Assembly (NCBI GenBank): GCA_017860985.1
Contig: JAGFXG010000004.1
Coordinates: 1-14,867, forward strand
Direction of reading: 5' to 3'
Length of the DNA stretch: 14,867 bases
Source: Deltaproteobacteria bacterium
Lineage (GTDB): Bacteria > Desulfobacterota > Syntrophia > Syntrophales > Smithellaceae
Of the stretch, positions 6,949 through 14,713 are shown piece by piece. Position 1 is the first letter of the stretch, and every line of letters begins with the position of its first letter. Under the pieces are notes generated by a model. The model had not been told where the DNA came from, did no database searches, and worked only from the letters and a program-made list of their open reading frames with translations. The position numbers and the translations under genes were made by a program.

Positions 6949-8760
6949 ATGAACATGCCAAATATAATCATCGATATTGTCGTCCCGACATATCATCGAT
7001 ACGAAATACTGGCCGAGGCCCTTCAAAGCGTTCAGAATCAGACCTACGAGCGGTGGGAATGCTGGATTGCCGAGGACGGCGCAAGTGAAAAGACTTTCGT
7101 CGCTGTTGAGCCTTTTTTACGCGACAAACGTTTTCACTACCTGCCCGGCGATCATTCGGGAACCCCGGCAACGCCGCGCAACAGGGCACTCCAGGCCGGG
7201 GGCGCGCCCTATATCGCGTTTCTTGATGATGACGACATATGGCTGCCGGAAAAACTGGAACGGCAGGCATCATTTCTAAAAGATCATCCCTGCTGCGTCC
7301 TTCTGGGAAGCAATGCCTTCATCATGAAGGAGAACCAGGATTACCGCCGCGACAGCCTTCCCCTGTATTTCAGGAAGGCGCCTTTCGGGCTTGTCCCTTA
7401 TAAAAAACTTGTCGAGGACGACTACTTCATCAACTCTTCGGCTGTAATCAGGCGATCCGCTTTAAAATATTCGGGACTTCAGAATGAGGCCCTGTATAAA
7501 GGTCCGGATGGCGAAGACCATGACCTATGGCTCAGAATCGGCCCGCTGGGAGAAATGTGGCTGATGCCTGACCCGCTTGTGGTATACAGGGAACTCTCGT
7601 CCAAACATGCAGAAAAAAAGTCCGACCTGGAGAGGCGTCAACATTCTTACCGGATGCGATTCAATGTGTATCAGTCTGCCATGACAGGTGTGGGCGAAAT
7701 GCCCAGCCCCCTGCTTTTTCCCGAATATGAGCAGGAAGGTCGGCTGTGCAAAGGAGAAAGGGATTTCTACGCCGCGGGTCCTCAGTTTCTGGGAAGGCTG
7801 CGGCACCGGATCGGATCAAACCTTTCCGCTGTGTTTGGTCTGCCGCCATCCAAAAAAAAACGGCAGCAGAAAGCTTTCCAGGCCTTTCTGGAATGCAAAG
7901 CCCGCTGGGGAAAACTGGAAAGTCCCTTCAGTGTTGAATGCATCGTTTTTTCCAAAGACAGGGCCCTGCAGCTCCACGGTCTGCTTAAATCCATGCAGGA
8001 AAAAGTTTTGCCGGCCATACCCATTCATGTGCTCTATCTTGCATCTTCCCCGGCGCACCAGCAGGCATACGAAGACGTGATCGCGATTTTCGCTAAGCAA
8101 AATATTCGATTCATTCAGCAGGAAAATGCCTATTCCTTCAAACATGACCTGATGGAAATCCTCTTCTCGATGACCTGCGACATGCTGTTTTTCCTGGTGG
8201 ACGATATCCTGTTCACGGAACCGGTCTCACTTCATGATATTTCAGCTTTTAATCCGGATGAATATGTGCCAAGTCTTCGCATGGGGCAGAACCTCACCCG
8301 CTGCTATGTCCTGCAAACCCCGCAGCCCCGGCCGCAATTTCTCCCCCCGCCGGGAGACCAGGCTGATAAAATGATCTGGCAATGGGACAACGGAAAACTA
8401 GACTGGAACTATCCTCTGTCGGTTGACGGCCACTTTTTTGCCAGGCGGGAAATGGCGGCAATGGCTTCTCTGATCTCGTTTGGCGCTCCAAATTCATTTG
8501 AGGATCAGCTGCAGATCTTCAAGCCGCTGTTTGACAGGCGCTATGGCGTTGGATACAAAAAGTCAAGAATTGTGAATATTCCCTGTAATCGGGTCCAGCG
8601 GGAGATCAACAACCTCTCGGGCAACATCCACCCTGACATACTGCTGGCCAAATGGCAGAACGGGTATCAAATTGACTATAAGAAAATTTACGGGACAACT
8701 AACGAAAGCGCTCACCAGGAGATTCCCCTGCCACTGATCCTTAGGGCAGCCGCGGATTAA
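6949..8760 (+). CDS. Two-domain glycosyltransferase: GT2 domain fused to a second GT-A-like domain
   Basis: The protein has about 603 residues, roughly twice the size of a single GT2 enzyme. The N-terminal domain is a clear GT2: IDIVVPTYHRYEILAEALQS, then CWIAEDGAS, then YIAFLDDDDIWLPEKLE with the metal-binding DDDD at about 93-96, then GPDGEDHDLWLRIG with the catalytic-type ED. A basic linker (PPSKKKRQQK) follows near 300-308. The C-terminal domain, from about residue 328, begins CIVFSKDRALQLHGLLKSM and carries MLFFLVDDILFTEPV, a DD pair like a DxD metal site, plus SVDGHFFARREM and NSFEDQLQIF. It looks like another GT-A fold that I cannot place in a named family. The in-frame opening reaches back to a TTG at 6910; I prefer the ATG at 6949 (or 6955) because GT2 proteins start just before their first strand. 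No ribosome site is decisive. It leads an operon with the SGNH and GT10 genes. Confidence 0.83.
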   Translation: MNMPNIIIDIVVPTYHRYEILAEALQSVQNQTYERWECWIAEDGASEKTFVAVEPFLRDKRFHYLPGDHSGTPATPRNRALQAGGAPYIAFLDDDDIWLPEKLERQASFLKDHPCCVLLGSNAFIMKENQDYRRDSLPLYFRKAPFGLVPYKKLVEDDYFINSSAVIRRSALKYSGLQNEALYKGPDGEDHDLWLRIGPLGEMWLMPDPLVVYRELSSKHAEKKSDLERRQHSYRMRFNVYQSAMTGVGEMPSPLLFPEYEQEGRLCKGERDFYAAGPQFLGRLRHRIGSNLSAVFGLPPSKKKRQQKAFQAFLECKARWGKLESPFSVECIVFSKDRALQLHGLLKSMQEKVLPAIPIHVLYLASSPAHQQAYEDVIAIFAKQNIRFIQQENAYSFKHDLMEILFSMTCDMLFFLVDDILFTEPVSLHDISAFNPDEYVPSLRMGQNLTRCYVLQTPQPRPQFLPPPGDQADKMIWQWDNGKLDWNYPLSVDGHFFARREMAAMASLISFGAPNSFEDQLQIFKPLFDRRYGVGYKKSRIVNIPCNRVQREINNLSGNIHPDILLAKWQNGYQIDYKKIYGTTNESAHQEIPLPLILRAAAD

Positions 8761-8765
8761 AAAAT

Positions 8766-9827
8766 ATGACAACCATTTTATTGACATTATTTATTACTCT
8801 GATCATCCTGGCTGTGATGGAAGCGGGAATGCATTTCCTGGTTCATCACCCCGGCGTTTTGAAACGGTTTCCGCGCAGGTTTCGGAACAGCATCACGTAT
8901 CTCTACATACAGGGTGACCGGAAGATCATGCATTTCCAGGACGGGTGCGGTGTGTATTCGCCGGATCTCGGCTACACACTCAAACCCGGGTCGTTTACAT
9001 TCTCCGAAGTGGAATTCACCAATGAATATCGTGTCAATTCCCTGGGTGTGCGCGACGACGAAGAGGCCCTGGCGGCTCCGGACATTGTTTTTCTGGGCGA
9101 CTCGTTTACCGTGGGCTGGGGCGTCAATCATGAAGATACATTTGCCCATCTGCTGGGAAAAAAGACAAAATTAAAAACATTGAACACGGCCATCCCGTCT
9201 TATGGAACCGTACGGGAAATGCTGATGTTGAGAAAGATAGACCGCTCCGCGTTGAAATGCCTGATTCTCCAGTATTGCGACGACGACTACGACGAAAACA
9301 GGCTCTATTATCTAAACGGCAATCGCCCGCAAATCCTGCGAGCCGAAACATTTAAAAAATATGCCGCCATTCACGGCAAACCCAAGACGTATTTTCCCGG
9401 AAAATATCTGCGTCTTAAAATCAACAAGAAACTCGACAGTTGGAAAGCCAAACCGGCAAATACCCGGGACAGTCACCCGCTGAGCGATCTGGACCTGTTC
9501 ATTCACGTCCTGAAGCAGAATGAAGATCTGCTGACGCAGGTTCCCCTGATCGTATTTGAAATGAACGGCGTCAACCAGACTAACGCGTTTGTCACGGCGT
9601 TAAAGAAAAAAACCGCTGATCCGGATCAACCGGCGTTTATCCGCAACCTGATTGTTCTGGACATGTCGCAGCATCTGGAAGACCGGCATTTTTTGGTGCT
9701 GGACGGCCATCTTAATCCCTCCGGTAACGAGGTCGTCGCAAATGTTCTTCATGAAACAATGCTAAAGGCGGGCATTTTACGGCAAACGGCGGACGAACCC
9801 GCGGCGGAAAGGCGATATCAAAGATGA
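8766..9827 (+). CDS. Membrane-anchored SGNH/GDSL hydrolase-like protein
   Basis: This 353-residue protein has one N-terminal hydrophobic segment (about residues 3-19) that should anchor it with the rest in the periplasm. The SGNH blocks are visible: IVFLGDSFTVGWGV (107-120) with S113 as nucleophile, LNTAIPSYGTVR (139-150) with the block II glycine, ILQYCDDDYDEN (167-178) in the block III place, and VLDGHLNPSGNEVV (311-324) with D313 and H315 completing the triad. Proteins of this shape add or remove O-acyl groups on polysaccharides. In a sugar-chain cluster it may be an O-acetyltransferase or esterase for the product of the neighbouring glycosyltransferases. It begins 5 bp after the two-domain glycosyltransferase stop and its own stop overlaps the GT10 start by 4 bp, so all three are one operon. 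The family is firm and the direction of the reaction is unknown. Confidence 0.87.
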   Translation: MTTILLTLFITLIILAVMEAGMHFLVHHPGVLKRFPRRFRNSITYLYIQGDRKIMHFQDGCGVYSPDLGYTLKPGSFTFSEVEFTNEYRVNSLGVRDDEEALAAPDIVFLGDSFTVGWGVNHEDTFAHLLGKKTKLKTLNTAIPSYGTVREMLMLRKIDRSALKCLILQYCDDDYDENRLYYLNGNRPQILRAETFKKYAAIHGKPKTYFPGKYLRLKINKKLDSWKAKPANTRDSHPLSDLDLFIHVLKQNEDLLTQVPLIVFEMNGVNQTNAFVTALKKKTADPDQPAFIRNLIVLDMSQHLEDRHFLVLDGHLNPSGNEVVANVLHETMLKAGILRQTADEPAAERRYQR

Positions 9828-10807
9828 TCACTGTGAAACTCTCTACTTCACCGTGGCCGATCACCCGCCAGACGCCGGGCGGGAAGGGCATTTGGGGCGA
9901 GTGCCGATTTTTCTGCAACACGGATATCGACCGCTGCGATTACTGGTTCGTGCTGGAAGGCCCCGGCAAGAAGAAGGAGACCGCCGTCTGCCCGAAGGAA
10001 AACACGGTTTTTATCGCCCATGAGCCCCCCACCCTGAGAACCTATAGGAGTGACTTCCTGCATCAGTTCGCTGCAGTCATCACCAGTGACGCCCATATCG
10101 ATCATCCCAACCCGGTTCTTCAGCAGTCGGGGCTGCCCTGGCATGTAGGCAGAAGACAAAAAGGGCATGTCAATATGGGGTTCACCAAAGATTATGACGA
10201 ACTCAAAGCCATCACGTCCATTGACAAAACAAAAATGATTTCCGTCGTCTCTTCTTCGAAAACCATGACCGACGGACACAGGCAGAGGGTTGATTTCGCT
10301 CTGCGGCTGAAATCCCATTTCGGCGATAAAATCGACCTGTTCGGGCGGGGGCTGAATGAAATCGAAGACAAGTGGGACGCCCTGGCGGACTACCGGTACC
10401 ATGTGGCCATCGAAAACAGCGAGGTCAACCACTACTGGACGGAAAAGATCTCCGACGCATTTCTTGCTGGATGCCACCCTATCTATCATGGATGCCCCAA
10501 CATTGCGGACTACTTCTCTCCCGGTTCATTCACCCTGATTGATATTAATGATCCGGATAAGGCCATCGCCACGATCGAATCCTGCATTGAAGAGAACCGT
10601 TATACGTCATCCAGGCGACTGATATGGGAGGCCAGGGGAAAAGTCCTGGATCAGTATAACCTGTTTCCACTGATTGCGGACTATATAGCGAAAGACCGGC
10701 AGCGCTCTTCAGGACAGACGCGAACGCCCGTTAAAGTAATCATCAGAAAAGAGCAGTCCGAGTCAAACCTGATCTACAAGTTCAAAAAAAAGATTCTACG
10801 GCTCTGA
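9824..10807 (+). CDS. GT10 fucosyltransferase-like glycosyltransferase
   Basis: This 327-residue protein has the C-terminal signature of family GT10, the alpha-1,3/1,4-fucosyltransferases that use GDP-fucose. It shows MISVVSSSKTMTDGHRQRVDF (138-158), DLFGRG (171-176), and the hallmark YRYHVAIENS with HYWTEKISDAFLAG (190-216), containing E197, N198 and K208, followed by CHPIYHGCPNIADYF. These match the nucleotide-binding block known from Helicobacter pylori FucT. The N-terminal acceptor domain is divergent, as usual. The heptad repeats seen in H. pylori are absent, but the C-terminus is basic (KFKKKILRL), which may help membrane binding. The start codon overlaps the SGNH gene stop as ATGA, indicating translational coupling. 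Its last 12 bp overlap the 3' end of the convergent minus-strand SGNH gene. GDP-fucose or a related GDP-sugar is expected but unproved. Confidence 0.86.
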   Translation: MITVKLSTSPWPITRQTPGGKGIWGECRFFCNTDIDRCDYWFVLEGPGKKKETAVCPKENTVFIAHEPPTLRTYRSDFLHQFAAVITSDAHIDHPNPVLQQSGLPWHVGRRQKGHVNMGFTKDYDELKAITSIDKTKMISVVSSSKTMTDGHRQRVDFALRLKSHFGDKIDLFGRGLNEIEDKWDALADYRYHVAIENSEVNHYWTEKISDAFLAGCHPIYHGCPNIADYFSPGSFTLIDINDPDKAIATIESCIEENRYTSSRRLIWEARGKVLDQYNLFPLIADYIAKDRQRSSGQTRTPVKVIIRKEQSESNLIYKFKKKILRL

Positions 10808-11752
10808 TTTGTGGACGCAAAAATCGCCGATGATCTCATTTAAAAAAGCCCTGCCGGTATCCTGTGTGTAATGGTAGGGATCTTCCAGGTAAAACCCTTC
10901 TCTTGCTGAATAGCGGCCTTCGGAATAATCATAAATTTTTGGGAATATTTCCTTCATTTCCTTTCGCCAGCTTAAATACCGGCTGTATGCCTTGATATTT
11001 TGAAGGGCCGCAAGCACGTCCGTATTCAAAGGATTGATAAACACGGCATAGGGAATACCCCTTTCCTCCAGCAGCGCCTTGATCTGCCTCACATAATCCA
11101 TGCGCTTTTGCGAAAAGGAAAAGTGATCATAATAGTTCTCCACCAGCCCACGGATAATCGTGTTATATTTTTGCTCATACGAATTTGGGCCCGCAGATGC
11201 GGACTCCGTTGAGATACCCGGATAGTCAAACTGTCCGTTTGGTTTCATGCCGTATTTCTTTTCATTGTTGAATCGCATTTTCAATGTCTTCCAGGAATCT
11301 TTGACGGTTTGCGCACCCAGGAGATACTCCACCTTTGTGTAGCGGACATCATTCCAATCGTTGATTCTGACCAGCGGAAGCTCTCTCTCGTTGAACATGT
11401 AAAAATCAAACCCGATCAGTACGAGCTTTTCATTGCGCAGGTATTTTTTCAAATAGAAATACATCTCTTCCGGCACCATCCCGCGCATGGATGCATTGTA
11501 AAACCGGTAGCAGGATAGTTCGTCAGGGTTGACGTACCCGGTTTTGCTGGAGCCCAGGAGAATACCCTCATGTTTGTACGTCAGGATGGCATCCTTGACC
11601 TGCCGCTCGAGCACAAAGTAAGCCCCGGTCCGATTGTTGCCCAGCAGATTGTAGGGATCAACAACATAATTAAATACGGCAACCAATGCCAGGATGACCC
11701 CTACGGCGAGGCCGGAAAAAAGAAGATAGTGTTTATCATCTGCTATTTTCAT
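10796..11752 (-). CDS. Membrane-anchored SGNH/DltD- or AlgJ-like partner of the MBOAT protein
   Basis: This protein of about 318 residues has an N-terminal membrane segment (about 10-32) followed by VDPYNLLG and a periplasmic domain. A Ser nucleophile motif, ILLGSSKTGYVNP, lies near 64-76 (S69 as the likely nucleophile), and a C-terminal DPYHY near 291-295 gives the D-x-x-H pair (D291, H294). Such proteins sit beside AlgI/DltB-type MBOAT genes and take the acyl group from the membrane protein to the polymer (AlgJ/AlgX in alginate, DltD in teichoic acid, PatB in peptidoglycan acetylation). The gene lies 10 bp after the MBOAT stop, consistent with that partnership. The frame also offers a GTG at 11755. 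The ATG at 11752 is preferred because AGGTG, part of the MBOAT stop region, stands 7 bases upstream. The 3' end overlaps the convergent GT10 gene by 12 bp. Confidence 0.82.
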   Translation of the reverse strand: MKIADDKHYLLFSGLAVGVILALVAVFNYVVDPYNLLGNNRTGAYFVLERQVKDAILTYKHEGILLGSSKTGYVNPDELSCYRFYNASMRGMVPEEMYFYLKKYLRNEKLVLIGFDFYMFNERELPLVRINDWNDVRYTKVEYLLGAQTVKDSWKTLKMRFNNEKKYGMKPNGQFDYPGISTESASAGPNSYEQKYNTIIRGLVENYYDHFSFSQKRMDYVRQIKALLEERGIPYAVFINPLNTDVLAALQNIKAYSRYLSWRKEMKEIFPKIYDYSEGRYSAREGFYLEDPYHYTQDTGRAFLNEIIGDFCVHKSEP

Positions 11753-11762
11753 CACCTGTCAC

Positions 11763-13310
11763 CTAAAACTGAAAATAAAGAAATTCACTTGCCCTGCTCA
11801 ATGAAAGCACCGAGGCCAGCACACACAGAATCAACACGATTGCCCAGTGCAGGGAAGGCTTCCAGGTCAGCCATTCCGGCGGTTCGGGTAATTTCTTTCC
11901 CTTTGCCATGATGTTCAAATAAGGCGCGCACAGATCCATCATCTGCTGGACATTGGGCGCCAGCCAGACGATCAGCAGGGCAATGGCAATATAAATCACC
12001 TCGTTGCTGCCTTCAAAATAGTGCATCGCCTGAAAATCGATACCCAACAACTTCAGTTGCGCGGCCAGCGGGCCGAATTTTTCCAGATATTTTTCGGGCA
12101 GGGCAAAACCGTTCAGCCCCGCCATGGAACCAAGTATGCGCAATGCCGAGGAAACACTGTCGGCCCTGAAAAAGACCCACGCAACCGTGACGGCAAGAAA
12201 AGTAAGGGTTCCTGCGATAAGACGGCCAAACCATCCGCCTGCTGCCTGAAATCCAAGCTGCCGCCTGATCTTAATCCATCCGTGGTTGATCACCAGAAAA
12301 ACGCCATGCAGTCCGCCCCACAGGACAAACGTCCAGGCTGCGCCATGCCAGAGACCTCCCAGCAACATGGTCATCATCAGATTCGTAAAACGCCTGGCCT
12401 CGCCTTTGCGGTTGCCGCCCAGTGGAATATAGAGGTAATCCCGTAAAAAACGGGAAAGCGACATATGCCAGCGTCGCCAGAAATCAATGACGCTTAAAGA
12501 CTTGTAGGGAGAATTAAAATTCAGCGGGATGCGAATGCCGAACAGATAAGCCAGGCCGATGGCCATGTCGGAATAACCTGAAAAGTCAAAATAAATCTGA
12601 AGCGTGTAAGCCAGTGCCCCCTGCCAGGCCTCCAGAAACGAAAGAACATACTGATGTCTTGCCGCTTCAAAAACGGGCGTGGCATATACGGCAAGACCAT
12701 CCGCAATGACGACTTTTTTAAACAACCCGAAAAAAAAGATGGTGATTCCCGCCGCCACCATGCGGGGATCGAAACGAAATATTTCTTTTTGCGCGAACTG
12801 GGGCATGATCTCATCGTAGTATACGATAGGGCCCTGCATCAGCCGGGGGAAAAAGGTCACAAACAGGCAGTAGTTCAAAAAATCATGATCTTGGATTTTG
12901 CCGTGATAAACATCAACCAGGTAGGCAATCTGCTGAAAAGTATAAAAAGAAACCGCCAGCGGCAGAATGAGCGGGGGCAGCGCGATGGCGATGCCCGTTA
13001 CGGCCGTAAGATTGTTCACAAAAAAACCGGCGTACTTGAAATAGCCGAGCAACCCGAGGTTTGCCGCAATCCCGACAGCAAGAAGGCTTTTCGAGCCGCG
13101 GCCGACCAGCATCCCCCATCCGTAATTAAAAAGGATCGACGCAAAAATCACGGACAGGAATATCGGGTTCCACAGACCGTAAAAAAGGAGCGAGGCAAAA
13201 ACCAGCCAGGCAATAGCCCATCTGTGGCGCCCGCTGCGGCCGATAAAGAAAAACACCGACGCCACAATCGGCAGAAAAATCAGAATGAAAGCATAGGAAT
13301 TAAAAAGCAT
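11763..13310 (-). CDS. MBOAT-family O-acyltransferase, AlgI-like
   Basis: This 515-residue polytopic membrane protein has the normal AlgI length and opens with the family's typical MLFNSYAFILIFLP. The membrane-bound O-acyltransferase core is clear. It has QQIAYLVDVYHG (126-137), FFPRLMQGPIVYY (153-165), FDFSGYSDMAIGLAYLFG (241-258), FWRRWHMSLSRFLRDYLYIP (277-296) with H282, and LLGGLWHGAAWTFVLWG (316-332) with H322 in the catalytic-histidine position. AlgI-type proteins pass an acyl group, usually acetyl, across the inner membrane to a periplasmic SGNH partner that modifies the polysaccharide. AGGAGG stands ten bases before the ATG. A 15-bp palindrome overlaps that ribosome site. It is flanked on both sides by SGNH-like genes on the same strand, of which the downstream one is the likely partner. 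The acyl group and the polymer modified are not known. Confidence 0.94.
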   Translation of the reverse strand: MLFNSYAFILIFLPIVASVFFFIGRSGRHRWAIAWLVFASLLFYGLWNPIFLSVIFASILFNYGWGMLVGRGSKSLLAVGIAANLGLLGYFKYAGFFVNNLTAVTGIAIALPPLILPLAVSFYTFQQIAYLVDVYHGKIQDHDFLNYCLFVTFFPRLMQGPIVYYDEIMPQFAQKEIFRFDPRMVAAGITIFFFGLFKKVVIADGLAVYATPVFEAARHQYVLSFLEAWQGALAYTLQIYFDFSGYSDMAIGLAYLFGIRIPLNFNSPYKSLSVIDFWRRWHMSLSRFLRDYLYIPLGGNRKGEARRFTNLMMTMLLGGLWHGAAWTFVLWGGLHGVFLVINHGWIKIRRQLGFQAAGGWFGRLIAGTLTFLAVTVAWVFFRADSVSSALRILGSMAGLNGFALPEKYLEKFGPLAAQLKLLGIDFQAMHYFEGSNEVIYIAIALLIVWLAPNVQQMMDLCAPYLNIMAKGKKLPEPPEWLTWKPSLHWAIVLILCVLASVLSLSRASEFLYFQF

Positions 13311-13324
13311 GGGGAGAAAACCTC

Positions 13325-13339
13325 CTCATGTCACATGAG
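13325..13339. repeat. 15-bp palindrome overlapping the MBOAT ribosome binding site
   Basis: CTCATGTCACATGAG consists of two perfect 7-bp arms around one base. It shares bases with the minus-strand AGGAGG (13326-13321) of the MBOAT gene. It could be a dimeric repressor operator. In RNA the arms could also partly pair near the ribosome site. No promoter boxes around it are convincing, so its role is open. Confidence 0.45.
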
Positions 13340-13430
13340 AATACAATCGCCCGGGAAATGTCCGCGCACACATGGGAAACCACCAGACATCCGCCTGGAA
13401 ACAGAATCATGACCGCATCACTGAAACCTC

Positions 13431-14267
13431 TCATGGAAGCCCCATTATTTTTTTGATTTCCTCGGCGTACAAGCGGCCCGCCACCTTACCTCCAAAGTCT
13501 GTATAGTGGCTGATCGGCAGGCCGGACTTCTCCACCTGGAGAATCCTTTTCAGGCGATAACGTTTCAGAAGCACTGACGGATCAAGGAAGGGGATTCCTT
13601 TTTCCTGCGAAACAGCGCGAAGCAGATCAATCAGGGCGGCTCTTCTGCCAATGTTGACCGGCACCTGAGTGGAAAGATCGTCATGGGGCGCGTTAGCCGC
13701 AAACGGAAACCGGCTGCGAATCCTGCTCATAACATCTTTCCCTTTACCTGCCGGATAATCGGCAGTGACCGGAGCATTGACGTGCGAAACAATAAGCATT
13801 TTTCTGGGATGAATAAAATCCATGATTTCGGATATGTCCTGTTCAATTTCACGTCTGTCCTGGTAGCTTACCACGGTTTCCCGAATGATTTGTTCAGGGG
13901 TCTGTTTGTAAAATTCGTGCCGCCTGTCCGTTGCCAGATGGTGCATATAATAGCCCTGATAAAGGTATTTTGTCACGGAACAGATTTCGATCACAAAAAG
14001 ATCCGCCTCCCGGAATTGTTCGAGGAACACACTGGAATGGGCTACCGGCTGACGGTTCAGAAGCGACGTGCGGAAACAGTATCGGTTGACGGAATCGGGA
14101 ATCTCTATCTGACGGGAAATAAACCGGAAAAGCTGTAGAATCTCCTTTGTCGTATGAACAAATGAAATGGCATTGTCAAAATCGGTGCAGGAGAAATGGT
14201 TTCTGGTAAATGCTATCCTGCACGTTCCGAATAGAGCAACTTTCACATTGCTCTTGTGATATTTCAT
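13431..14267 (-). CDS. SGNH-like protein of unknown function with a GTC motif
   Basis: I do not recognise a named family for this 278-residue protein. It starts with a beta strand and tight turn, VKVALFGTCRIAF (8-20), where SGNH enzymes have GDS. A second strand, ADLFVIEICSV (88-98), a third, MLIVSHVNAP (157-166), and a late SHYTDFGGKVAGRLYAEEI with H254 follow, in the order expected for an SGNH-type fold. The nucleophile position is then T15 or C16 instead of Ser, recalling the GSC motif of the GSCFA group. There is no signal peptide or membrane segment, so it is probably cytoplasmic. The open frame reaches a TTG at 14360, but that TTG is the first base of a -35 box, so translation must start later. 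The ATG at 14267 (GGA six bases upstream) is preferred over the one at 14288. It precedes the MBOAT gene by 120 bp on the same strand. Confidence 0.68.
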   Translation of the reverse strand: MKYHKSNVKVALFGTCRIAFTRNHFSCTDFDNAISFVHTTKEILQLFRFISRQIEIPDSVNRYCFRTSLLNRQPVAHSSVFLEQFREADLFVIEICSVTKYLYQGYYMHHLATDRRHEFYKQTPEQIIRETVVSYQDRREIEQDISEIMDFIHPRKMLIVSHVNAPVTADYPAGKGKDVMSRIRSRFPFAANAPHDDLSTQVPVNIGRRAALIDLLRAVSQEKGIPFLDPSVLLKRYRLKRILQVEKSGLPISHYTDFGGKVAGRLYAEEIKKIMGLP

Positions 14268-14331
14268 CCGCCATCCAATGATTGACATGCCGTCAGCCGA
14301 CCCCTGACCCAAAGGATTGATTTGGTGCTGG

Positions 14332-14360
14332 TGTATACATTGAATGCTCATATATGTCAA
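14332..14360 (-). promoter_or_regulatory. Sigma70-like promoter for the SGNH-like/MBOAT cassette
   Basis: Read on the minus strand, TTGACA (14360-14355) is a perfect -35 box, followed by a 17-bp spacer and TATACA (14337-14332). Transcription would begin near 14325, about 58 bases before the chosen ATG of the SGNH-like gene. This also rules out the TTG at 14360 as a start codon for the transcript it makes. Confidence 0.65.
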
Positions 14361-14713
14361 ACCGGCCTGTCCAGTATTCGCCCACGCTAGAAGCGTCTGA
14401 AAAGACCAATCCTGCGGGTCAGGGCATATTCTTCTCCGGGTCTTGCAAACCAGCGTCGTTCAGTATATAAGCCGCTAATTATCAGCGTTCATCGAAGCAA
14501 ACAAAGCATGGTCTTTATGGCTTGCAGACAACCAGGACAACCTTGACCTTGCCGTGAGAATGGGCAAGGAAGGGAAGGTTTGGTGGAAACAGTTGGCAAA
14601 TCTTTCAATCGTACCGAAAAGGGACTGACCACGGAATGTCGGGTTCATGTCCGGACGAATCAGGCTAATAAGAGGTAGAAAGCACCTTTAATTTTATATA
14701 CACGGGACAAAAC
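14361..14713. other. Divergent control region with a long leader to the second MBOAT gene
   Basis: These 353 bp lie between the minus-strand promoter of the SGNH-like gene and the second MBOAT start. They hold the plus-strand promoter at 14443-14471, a short hairpin ACGCT-AGA-AGCGT at 14384-14396, and the palindrome GTCCGGAC near 14648. A plus-strand frame is open from a stop at 14476 to a stop at 14626; it reads like protein (WSLWLADNQDNLDLAV...GKVWWKQLANL) but lacks an early start codon. Only a 23-codon piece could begin at the ATG at 14560. It may be a gene remnant or chance. No insertion sequence, tRNA or known riboswitch was recognised. Confidence 0.45.
14443..14471 (+). promoter_or_regulatory. 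Sigma70-like promoter for the second MBOAT gene
   Basis: TTGCAA (14443-14448), a 17-bp spacer and TATAAG (14466-14471) match the consensus in 4 and 5 of 6 bases. Transcription would start near 14478 and give a leader of about 236 bases before the ATG at 14714. It points away from the promoter at 14332-14360. Confidence 0.5.

Noticed and set aside
9848..10489. A 213-codon minus-strand frame opposite the GT10 gene.
   Set aside because: The plus strand carries clear GT10 motifs; the antisense frame has no family features.
12654..13412. A 252-codon open frame on the plus strand opposite the MBOAT gene.
   Set aside because: It is rich in Lys, Arg, Gln and His with no recognisable motif and is the antisense shadow of a well-supported membrane protein gene.
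14267..14360. N-terminal extension of the SGNH-like protein starting from TTG at 14360.
   Set aside because: The TTG is part of a perfect -35 box and the predicted transcript starts about 35 bases downstream, so the extension would not be in the mRNA.
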